From assembly GCA_963606965.1 (NCBI GenBank), contig CAVDAL010000051.1, positions 55,490 to 119,489 on the forward strand: a DNA stretch of 64,000 bases, in the 5' to 3' direction. Shown here in pieces: positions 47,703 to 54,073 of this stretch. The stretch is from CAVDAL01 sp963606965 (lineage in GTDB: Bacteria; Actinomycetota; Coriobacteriia; Coriobacteriales; QAMH01). Below the pieces are notes generated by a model. It worked only from the letters and a program-made list of their open reading frames with translations, was not told where the DNA came from and ran no database searches. Each line of letters starts with the position of its first letter. Within the stretch, counting starts at the first letter, position 1. The position numbers and the translations under genes were made by a program.

Positions 47703-48969
47703 AGTATATACAGATGAAGAACCAGAACGCGCGATTTTAGTCGGCATTGATTGGGGCTCAAAGTCATGGCCGCTAAATGAATCATTAGACGAATTGAAAC
47801 GTCTTGCGAACACAGCCGGCGCACAAGTTGTCGGCACAATTTCACAAAAACTTGATTCTCCTAACCCTAGAACATTTATTGGAGCAGGCAAAACTGAAGA
47901 GCTTGTCCGACTTGTTGAAGCAATGGATGCAAATCTTGTAATTATTGATGATGAGCTGACTCCATCACAACAAAATAATCTTGAAAAAATCCTTGGCAAT
48001 GGAATAAAGATTATCGACAGAACAGCTCTTATTTTGGATATTTTCGCTTTGCATGCAAGTTCTAAAGAAGGTAAACTTCAAGTGCGACTTGCTCAAAATC
48101 AATATCTATATCCAAGGCTGCGAGGCATGTGGTCACATCTTGCATCAAACAGAATGGGCGGCGGAGTCGGATCAAGATTTGGTGAAGGTGAATCTCAACT
48201 TGAAGTAGACAGACGACTTGTTCGCAAAAGAATCTCAAAAATTAAACGTGAGCTTGAACAGGTAAGTTCTAACAGGTTAACACAGCGCAAGAAAAGACAA
48301 GAGTCTGGCGTTTTTAGAGTCGCATTAGCAGGATATACAAATGCGGGAAAATCAAGTTTAATGAATAAGCTAACAGACTCAGATGTCTTAGCTTATGATA
48401 AATTGTTTGCAACGCTTGATTCAACAACGCGTCAACTTTGTTTAGATAATAAATTTAAAGCAACCTTAACAGACACGGTTGGCTTTATTCAGAAGCTTCC
48501 AACAAATTTGATTGAAGCATTTAAATCAACTTTAGATGAAATTAAAGAAGCTGACTTTATATTAATTGTTGTTGATTCAAGTTCATCGCAAAAAGATGCA
48601 CAGCTTGCTTCTGTCCAAGAAGTTTTGTCACAAATTGGCGCTGAAGAAATTCCGTCCGTTATAGTCTTTAATAAAATTGACTTAATTGATGGAATTGATC
48701 ACCAAAAAGATGTAAACCCAAATGCTATTTTTGTTTCTGCTTTGACAGGCGTTGGTTTAGAAGATTTAAAGGGCAAAATTAAAGAGCAGGCTTTATTAAG
48801 CACAAAATATTGCAAAGTGCTTATTCCATATAACGAAGGTTCTTTAGTGCAATTTGCACATGAAAAAGCTTATATAGAATGTGAAGAATATACAGAAGAA
48901 GGAATCGCGCTTAATTTGCGGATTCCTTCAGATTTAGTACAAAAGTTTGAAAAATATTTTATTAATTAA
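47689..48969 (+). CDS. hflX: Ribosome-splitting GTPase HflX
   Basis: HflX splits stalled or damaged ribosomes. The 426-aa protein has an N-terminal glycine-rich domain (FIGAGKTEEL, RMGGGVGSRFGEGESQLE), a coiled-coil linker and a GTPase domain with GYTNAGKSS, DTVGFI and NKID. The stop overlaps the convergent lexA stop by 8 nt. Confidence 0.94.
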   Translation: MQKFEVYTDEEPERAILVGIDWGSKSWPLNESLDELKRLANTAGAQVVGTISQKLDSPNPRTFIGAGKTEELVRLVEAMDANLVIIDDELTPSQQNNLEKILGNGIKIIDRTALILDIFALHASSKEGKLQVRLAQNQYLYPRLRGMWSHLASNRMGGGVGSRFGEGESQLEVDRRLVRKRISKIKRELEQVSSNRLTQRKKRQESGVFRVALAGYTNAGKSSLMNKLTDSDVLAYDKLFATLDSTTRQLCLDNKFKATLTDTVGFIQKLPTNLIEAFKSTLDEIKEADFILIVVDSSSSQKDAQLASVQEVLSQIGAEEIPSVIVFNKIDLIDGIDHQKDVNPNAIFVSALTGVGLEDLKGKIKEQALLSTKYCKVLIPYNEGSLVQFAHEKAYIECEEYTEEGIALNLRIPSDLVQKFEKYFIN

Positions 48970-49576
48970 ACGAGCGGAGTAAGCCAACAACAACGCCAAG
49001 TATTTGCACATCACGAGCAAAGATTGGTTCCATTGAATCATTTTCAGGTTGCAAGCGAATGCAATCTTTTTCTTTATAAAAAGTTTTCACTGTTGCTTCA
49101 TCACCAAGCAAAGCAACTACAACATCACCATTGTTTGCACTATTTTGTTCTTTAACAATTATTGTGTCGCCATCAAAAATGCCCTTGTTAATCATTGAAT
49201 TGCCATGGACATGCAGCATAAATGATGATTTTGAATCAATTAAAGACTTTGGCAGTGGTACTTCTTCTTCAATATTTTGTTCAGCCAAAATAGGGGAGCC
49301 AGCTGCAATATTGCCAAGCAGTGGCAAACGAATAACGCCTGCCTGTTCAACATTATTATCATCTTTAACAACAAGTGCGCGCGACTTTGCATCTTCTTTC
49401 TGGATATAACCTTTATCTTCCAAGACTTTCAAATGCATATGGACTGTTGAAGGGGAAGACAAACCAACGCCTTTACAAATTTCACGCATGCTCGGCGAAA
49501 TTTTATGCTCATTAACATATGACTGAATAAAATCAAAAATTTGAGCTTGTCTTTTTGTTAAATCTTTGTATTCCAT
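48962..49576 (-). CDS. lexA: SOS repressor LexA
   Basis: LexA represses SOS genes and self-cleaves with RecA. The 204-aa protein has an N-terminal winged helix (about 1-70), the cleavage site Ala92-Gly93, and the catalytic dyad Ser127 (HGNSM) and Lys164 (ATVKTF). GGAG precedes the ATG. It is divergent from a small SOS gene and autoregulated through boxes in the intergenic region. Confidence 0.96.
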   Translation of the reverse strand: MEYKDLTKRQAQIFDFIQSYVNEHKISPSMREICKGVGLSSPSTVHMHLKVLEDKGYIQKEDAKSRALVVKDDNNVEQAGVIRLPLLGNIAAGSPILAEQNIEEEVPLPKSLIDSKSSFMLHVHGNSMINKGIFDGDTIIVKEQNSANNGDVVVALLGDEATVKTFYKEKDCIRLQPENDSMEPIFARDVQILGVVVGLLRSFN

Positions 49577-49600
49577 ATTAACTCCGTTCTCGATGTGTAT

Positions 49601-49629
49601 ATTTTAGAACAAATTTTTCAAAATTTCAA
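49601..49629 (-). promoter_or_regulatory. lexA promoter
   Basis: On the minus strand TTGAAA (49624-49629) and TAAAAT (49601-49606) are 17 bp apart. The -35 overlaps LexA box 1. Confidence 0.75.
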
Positions 49630-49640
49630 ACATTTGTTCG
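49627..49640. promoter_or_regulatory. LexA box 1 (lexA promoter)
   Basis: CAAACATTTGTTCG reads CGAACAAATGTTTG on the other strand, fitting the SOS consensus with one arm mismatch. Confidence 0.85.
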
Positions 49641-49648
49641 ATTTTTAC

Positions 49649-49692
49649 TTGAAAAGAACAGATGTTCGGCTATAATATAGAACATAAGTTCT
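49649..49692 (+). promoter_or_regulatory. Rightward SOS promoter with LexA boxes 2 and 3
   Basis: TTGAAA (49649-49654) and TATAAT (49671-49676) are 16 bp apart. Box 2, AGAACAGATGTTCG (49655-49668), fills the spacer, and box 3, AGAACATAAGTTCT (49679-49692), lies at the transcription start. This should make the next gene tightly LexA-repressed. Confidence 0.88.
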
Positions 49693-49762
49693 AAAAACTG
49701 TTTGTCACAGCTTTGTTGTTTAATACCAGCATTGCAAAGACGAAGAAGAATAGGAGATTAAA

Positions 49763-50017
49763 ATGTACAACAAATGCACAGTTCAAGGAACATCAGCACT
49801 TAAGAATGTTAATGAAGCAAAAAGGCCATATCCAATTAAATACAAACTTGCTAATCATTCAATTAATAAAAGTTGCTGCCAGCAAAAATCTTCTCAAAAT
49901 ATTTTTTCTTCTCTTAAAGGCACTCCACTTTGTAATACTAAAAAGGAATCTATGCAGCTTTCTGCTATTTTTGCAGCTGGAATGATATTGCTTTTTGCTG
50001 CAGTCATCTTTCTATGA
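49763..50017 (+). CDS. Small tail-anchored SOS-induced membrane protein, candidate division inhibitor
   Basis: This 84-aa protein is not recognised by sequence. The N-terminal ~60 residues are basic and Ser/Asn/Lys-rich with four Cys. Residues 65-84 form a single hydrophobic helix ending at the C-terminus. AGGAG precedes the ATG, and a LexA-controlled promoter lies upstream. The position, divergent from lexA and before nrdR, is that of yneA in Bacillus, chiZ in Mycobacterium and divS in Corynebacterium, all SOS division regulators. It lacks LysM. Function by position only. Confidence 0.7.
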   Translation: MYNKCTVQGTSALKNVNEAKRPYPIKYKLANHSINKSCCQQKSSQNIFSSLKGTPLCNTKKESMQLSAIFAAGMILLFAAVIFL

Positions 50018-50078
50018 AACATCTAATAAAAAAGCCATCTCTGCCGATATCTTTTTTCATTTATCAAAGCTCTTCATT

Positions 50079-50108
50079 TTGCATTTAGCTGCTTGATTAT
50101 TTTATAGT
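50079..50108 (+). promoter_or_regulatory. Possible nrdR promoter
   Basis: TTGCAT (50079-50084) and TATAGT (50103-50108) are 18 bp apart, 35 nt before the nrdR start. Confidence 0.4.
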
Positions 50109-50142
50109 ATTCTATGATAAAGCTAAATGAACAGGGGGCTAT

Positions 50143-50598
50143 ATGCGCTGTCCTTATTGCGGTCACGCAGATTCAAAAGTAGTAGACTCAAGATCATCAG
50201 ACGACGGACTAAGCATCCGTCGTCGCAGAGAATGCCTTGAATGTGGCGAACGTTTTACATCTTATGAACGTATAGAATTTGCACCTCTAATGATATTGAA
50301 AAAGAATGGTGCTGTTGAACCATTTGACAGATCAAAATTGTTGCGTAGTCTTTTAACAGCAACTGCAAAAAGAGGCATTCCTATTGAAACTTTAAACGAA
50401 TTTGTAAATACATTAGAAGTTGATTTACAAGATCAATTCCGCGGCAAAAATGTTTCCTCTCAAGTTTTAGGCGATGAAGTTTTAAGGCGTTTAAAAAATA
50501 TTGATATGGTTGCATATGTTCGCTTTGCATCTGTATATAAAGATTTTAAAGATGTAAATGAATTTACTGAAGAATTAAAACGTCTTTCAAAAAAGTAG
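50143..50598 (+). CDS. nrdR: Transcriptional repressor NrdR
   Basis: NrdR is an ATP/dATP-sensing repressor of ribonucleotide reductase genes. The 151-aa protein has a zinc ribbon with Cys3, Cys6, Cys31 and Cys34 and an ATP-cone domain (KKNGAVEPFDRSKLLRSLLTA). A GGGGG ribosome-binding site precedes the ATG. No nrd genes are in the window. Confidence 0.96.
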   Translation: MRCPYCGHADSKVVDSRSSDDGLSIRRRRECLECGERFTSYERIEFAPLMILKKNGAVEPFDRSKLLRSLLTATAKRGIPIETLNEFVNTLEVDLQDQFRGKNVSSQVLGDEVLRRLKNIDMVAYVRFASVYKDFKDVNEFTEELKRLSKK

Positions 50599-50607
50599 GA
50601 ATTGATA

Positions 50608-51048
50608 ATGGAAAATATTGAATTACAAATTACAAAATTAAATGAAAATGCAATTCTTCCTAGCTATGCAAATGAAGGTGATGCAGGGCTTGATATATGT
50701 TCAATTGAAGATATTGATATCAAACCTGGAGATAGAGCATTTATTCATACAGGTTTAGCAATAGCAATTCCAAAAGGCTATGCAGGCTTTATGCAACCAA
50801 GAAGTGGATTAGCAATCAAACATGGAATAAGTATTGTAAATACTCCAGGATTAATAGATAGCGGATACAGGGGAGAACTAAAAATAATTCTTTTGAACAC
50901 TGATAAGGAAGAAATTTTCCATGTTCATAAGGGTGATAGAATTGCTCAACTTGTTATTCAGGCAGTTCCATTCGTGAAATTAAAATATGTTGATGAACTT
51001 GAAAGCTCTGAACGTGGGGAAAAGGGCTTTGGTTCAAGTGGAATTTAA
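50608..51048 (+). CDS. dut: dUTP diphosphatase
   Basis: It hydrolyses dUTP to dUMP, keeping uracil out of DNA. The 146-aa protein has all five trimeric dUTPase motifs: DAGLDI, PRSGLA, GLIDSGYRGEL, RIAQLVIQ and GFGSSG. ATG 50608 follows AGGAA. It pairs functionally with nrdR in nucleotide control. Confidence 0.95.
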   Translation: MENIELQITKLNENAILPSYANEGDAGLDICSIEDIDIKPGDRAFIHTGLAIAIPKGYAGFMQPRSGLAIKHGISIVNTPGLIDSGYRGELKIILLNTDKEEIFHVHKGDRIAQLVIQAVPFVKLKYVDELESSERGEKGFGSSGI

Positions 51049-51049
51049 A

Positions 51050-51211
51050 CAAAAAAAGAGCAGATTTTCGAGGGCCTAATTCGAAAACCTGCTCTTGTCC
51101 AAACTTTTGTTTAACGTGCAAGGCTAGAGGGGGACAAGCCTTATCGTTTCAGCACTGCAAAAGTAAAGACGTCTAAAAGAGGGGTCGTGCTTCGACGTTT
51201 TCACTATAAGA
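51050..51211 (-). ncRNA. Putative small RNA with C-rich loops
   Basis: No ORF fits this interval. On the minus strand TTCACA (51241-51246) and TATAAG (51218-51223) are 17 bp apart, giving a start near 51211. The RNA ends in a long stem (51056-51096) followed by seven U. Between them are two hairpins, ACGUC/GACGU and AAGGCU/AGCCUU. Their loops carry ACCCCUC and GUCCCCCUCU, complementary to ribosome-binding sites. I recognise no Rfam family; 5' and 3' ends do not pair as in 6S RNA. Confidence 0.6.
51052..51096 (-). terminator. Terminator of the putative small RNA
   Basis: AAGAGCAG plus TTTTCGA pair with TCGAAAA plus CTGCTCTT. The T-run lies on the minus-strand side, so it terminates leftward transcription. 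Confidence 0.8.
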
Positions 51212-51310
51212 CATAATCTTATAATTTAAAGGTCAATCATTGTGAATGGTTAAATTTTTACTATTAGAGGTTGTCCATTACTTCTTAAAAACAAAGAATT
51301 ATTTCTTCTT

Positions 51311-51988
51311 TTATATATGTCTTTTATCAATTTTACGTGCAATAATATCTCCTATCATTTGAAAAATGATAACAAGTAAGATACACAAAATTACAGCAAC
51401 AAGCATTACATCAGTCTGAAAACGTTGATATCCATATCTTATTGCGATGTCTCCCAATCCACCAGCGCCAACAGTTCCAGCCATTGCAGAATATCCAAAT
51501 AATGTAATGAAAGTGATAGATATCCCGCGAACTATTGAAGGCAAGCTTTCCTTCAAATAAACTTTCCAAACAATTTGAGCGGTACTAGCTCCAGAACTCA
51601 AAGCAGCTTCAACAAGACCTTTATCAAGCTCTGCCAAACTCTGTTCAATCATTCTTGCAGCAAAAGGCGCGCTTGTAACAATCAAAGGAACAATAGCTCC
51701 TTTAACACCTAGGGAAGTGCCAACAATAAAGCGAGTAAAAGGAATAAGTGCAACCAATAAAATTACAAACGGAACAGACCTTCCAATACTTACAACCCAT
51801 GTGCATATCGTATTTAAAATCTTATTTGTTTTTAAACCATCTGGTGCAGATAGAATTAATAAAATTCCAATTGGCGTGCCAATAATATAAGCAAACAATG
51901 TTGCTATGAAAGTCATTATAATAGTTTCCCATGTGCCAGTTATAAATAGCTCGCCATATTCATTTATAAATTCAGAAAAGAATTCCAT
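51311..51988 (-). CDS. metI: Methionine ABC transporter permease
   Basis: The 225-aa membrane protein has about five to six helices. The MetI-type EAA region reads EAALSSGASTAQIVWKVYLKESLPS. It is the last gene of metQ-metN-metI, with 6 nt to metN. Confidence 0.92.
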   Translation of the reverse strand: MEFFSEFINEYGELFITGTWETIIMTFIATLFAYIIGTPIGILLILSAPDGLKTNKILNTICTWVVSIGRSVPFVILLVALIPFTRFIVGTSLGVKGAIVPLIVTSAPFAARMIEQSLAELDKGLVEAALSSGASTAQIVWKVYLKESLPSIVRGISITFITLFGYSAMAGTVGAGGLGDIAIRYGYQRFQTDVMLVAVILCILLVIIFQMIGDIIARKIDKRHI

Positions 51989-51994
51989 AACTAC

Positions 51995-52747
51995 TTACAC
52001 CGCCAATCTATCATATTCAACAAGCTCACGAGCTTCTTTGCTTTTTGGATTGTTTAAAATTTGCAATGTTGGGCCTTCTTCAACAAGTTTGCCTTCATCT
52101 ATAACAGCTATATGAGTACAAATGCTTCGCGCTACAGCAAGAGAATGCGTAATTAAAATAATCGTGACACCGAGCTCTTTATTAATCTTTTGCAAAAGCT
52201 TTAAAACCGAAAGAGTAGTGCGAGTATCAAGAGCACTTGTTGCTTCGTCGCAAAGCAAAACGCTGGGATTATTAGCTAGAGCCCTTGCAATCGCAACGCG
52301 CTGCTGCTGTCCACCAGAAAGCTGGCTGGGATAACAATCAATCTTTTCAGACAAGCCAACAATGTCAAGCAGCTCAATTGCTCGGCGCAAAGAATCACTC
52401 TTTGAAACTTTATTAATCTTTAAAGGGAAGAGTACATTGTCAAGAACTGTTCTTTGCTGGTAAAGACTGAAATTCTGAAAAATCATCCCAATATTTTTTC
52501 GCAAATCCCTTAACTTTGTCCCTTTATAACAAGTTACGTCTTTGCCATCAATTAAAACCCTGCCGCTGCTTGGCTGTTCAAGCAAGTTAATGCAACGCAC
52601 TAATGTAGATTTTCCTGCTCCAGATTGACCAATTATTCCATAAATTTCGCCATCATTAATTTTGAGGTTCACATTATGCAAAGCACAATGTGAACCCTTT
52701 TTGCTGGAGTAGGTTTTACATACGTTTATTAATTCAATCATTTGCAA
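51995..52747 (-). CDS. metN: Methionine ABC transporter ATP-binding protein (short form)
   Basis: The ATPase of 250 aa has Walker A GQSGAGKST, signature [15 protein letters not shown] and Walker [13 protein letters not shown]. Typical MetN is about 340 aa and ends with a NIL/ACT domain that binds methionine to shut off transport; that domain is missing here. Context with metQ and metI supports the name. Confidence 0.9.
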   Translation of the reverse strand: MQMIELINVCKTYSSKKGSHCALHNVNLKINDGEIYGIIGQSGAGKSTLVRCINLLEQPSSGRVLIDGKDVTCYKGTKLRDLRKNIGMIFQNFSLYQQRTVLDNVLFPLKINKVSKSDSLRRAIELLDIVGLSEKIDCYPSQLSGGQQQRVAIARALANNPSVLLCDEATSALDTRTTLSVLKLLQKINKELGVTIILITHSLAVARSICTHIAVIDEGKLVEEGPTLQILNNPKSKEARELVEYDRLAV

Positions 52748-52760
52748 AACCTCATCAAAT

Positions 52761-53618
52761 TTAAAAGACTGCTACTACTGACTTTCCATATGTTTCACTA
52801 ATAAAGTCGCGAACTTCATCAGATTGCAATGCAGCTACCAAAGCTTTTGTCTTTGCAGTTTCTTCATTACCAGCCTTAACAACCAAGACATTTTGATAAG
52901 TCTTTGCAGCCTCTGAATCTGCAGCTTCCGTAGCTAAAGCATTATTAAAATCAAGATTTGCACTTGAAGCATAATTTCCATTTATGCAAGCCAAATCAAC
53001 ATCTGCCAAAACAGTAGGGACAACAGCTGCTTCCAATTCTTCAAATTTTAAATTCTTTGGATTAGAACTTATATCCTTAGTTGTTGCAGTCAAACCTGCG
53101 CCATCCTTTAAAGTAATAAGACCTTCTTGCTCAAGCAAAAGCAATGCACGAGCTTCATTAGTCGTATCATTTGGCACTGCAATTGTTGCACCGTCTTGCA
53201 ACTGGTCAATGGAAGAAGTTTTGCCAGCATAAATTCCAAGAGGTTCAAAATGGATAGCAGCTACAGAAACAAGATCTGTCCCTTTCTCTTCATTGAAGGT
53301 ATCAAGATATGGTTGATGCTGGAAATAATTCGCATCAACTTCGCCTTCTTGCGTTGCAGTATTTGGCTGTACATAATCAGTAAATTCTTTAACGTCCAAA
53401 GTCCAACCTTCATTTTCCAAAATTTCTTTGACAGGCCCATTCAAAATCTCTGCATGAGGAGTAGGGCTTGCTGCAACCGTAATAGTTTTATCTGAATCAC
53501 TTCCGTCTGTTGGGGCTGCATTTTCGGAATTTCCACAAGCTGTTAAAAATAGGGAAGAGCCAAGTATTACTGAACAAAAAATTGAAATTAAAGCTTTAAA
53601 TGTATTTTTCTTTTTCAT
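52761..53618 (-). CDS. metQ: Methionine-binding lipoprotein MetQ (NlpA family)
   Basis: This is the extracytoplasmic binding component for methionine import, 285 aa. The signal peptide ends in LTAC with lipid-anchor Cys28. Family blocks include TVAASPTPHAEIL, YFQHQPYLDTFN and AIHFEPLGIY. AAAAGG precedes the ATG. It is the first structural gene after the leader-peptide attenuator. Confidence 0.92.
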   Translation of the reverse strand: MKKKNTFKALISIFCSVILGSSLFLTACGNSENAAPTDGSDSDKTITVAASPTPHAEILNGPVKEILENEGWTLDVKEFTDYVQPNTATQEGEVDANYFQHQPYLDTFNEEKGTDLVSVAAIHFEPLGIYAGKTSSIDQLQDGATIAVPNDTTNEARALLLLEQEGLITLKDGAGLTATTKDISSNPKNLKFEELEAAVVPTVLADVDLACINGNYASSANLDFNNALATEAADSEAAKTYQNVLVVKAGNEETAKTKALVAALQSDEVRDFISETYGKSVVAVF

Positions 53619-53642
53619 GATAAAAATCCTTTTCTTATTTTA

Positions 53643-53663
53643 TGCGGAAAAATCATTTCCGCA
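53643..53663 (-). promoter_or_regulatory. Stem-loop just before the metQ ribosome-binding site
   Basis: TGCGGAAA and TTTCCGCA form a perfect 8-bp stem with a 5-nt loop, without a T-run. It may stabilise the mRNA or tune translation. Confidence 0.45.
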
Positions 53664-53707
53664 GAGTTTATCTAAATAACTAAATTTTTGAGTGAGGCTT
53701 TTTTGGC

Positions 53708-53736
53708 AATAAAAAAGCAGGGAAACCCTGCTTTCT
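53708..53736 (-). terminator. Attenuator terminator of the met operon
   Basis: Read on the minus strand, AAAGCAGGG pairs with CCCTGCTTT (53714-53734) and is followed by TTTTTT. It lies 90 nt upstream of metQ. Its 5' strand can instead pair with the end of the leader ORF (53780-53788). Confidence 0.85.
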
Positions 53737-53764
53737 AAAACGACCTTATGTAAAGAGATACGAC

Positions 53765-53872
53765 TTAGCGCATATCGCCAGAAAGCAGATATTCAGCATG
53801 CCCACAGAGGGGCATTCGCATCATCATGCACATGTTCAATGAAATTGTTGCAAATGATGATTTGCTTTCCAC
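53765..53872 (-). CDS. Methionine-rich leader peptide (attenuator)
   Basis: A 35-codon ORF starts at GTG 53872, seven bases after a perfect AAAGGAG (53880-53887). Codons 14-20 read MCMMMRM, and seven of 35 residues are Met. Downstream lie a stem starting at Met20 (53798-53815), a 9-nt antiterminator strand (53780-53788) and the terminator at 53714-53734. This is the layout of classical amino-acid leader-peptide attenuation. No SAM riboswitch or T-box motif was found. Confidence 0.8.
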   Translation of the reverse strand: MESKSSFATISLNMCMMMRMPLCGHAEYLLSGDMR

Positions 53873-53917
53873 GATTGCACTCCTTTCGTAAATAAATAAA
53901 AACTTCTGATGGACGAG

Positions 53918-53946
53918 ATATTACACAGATAGAGTTTTTGCGTCAA
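53918..53946 (-). promoter_or_regulatory. Promoter of the met leader and metQNI
   Basis: On the minus strand TTGACG (53941-53946) and TAATAT (53918-53923) are 17 bp apart, placing the start about 40 nt before the leader-peptide start. Confidence 0.8.
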
Positions 53947-54073
53947 GAAATTCCATGGCGAACGGTATCAAAGTTTCTAACTCTTAACTTCCCATAAGAT
54001 TGATTATCAGATTTTTTAATCTAAATATAGGACAGCTGTAAATCGCTTTTTATACCTTTTACCTGCAACTTTC

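Noticed and set aside
49713..49985. Alternative 90-aa ORF overlapping the SOS gene
   Set aside because: It lacks a ribosome-binding site; the 84-aa frame has AGGAG at the right spacing and a clean membrane helix.
51050..51211. 6S RNA, SRP RNA or tmRNA
   Set aside because: The ends do not pair into a long interrupted hairpin, there is no SRP tetraloop motif, and there is no tRNA-like end or tag ORF.
53765..53946. SAM riboswitch or T-box upstream of metQ
   Set aside because: No SAM-I/SAM-II core and no T-box AGGGTGG-type sequence is present; the translated Met-rich ORF and competing stems explain the region better.
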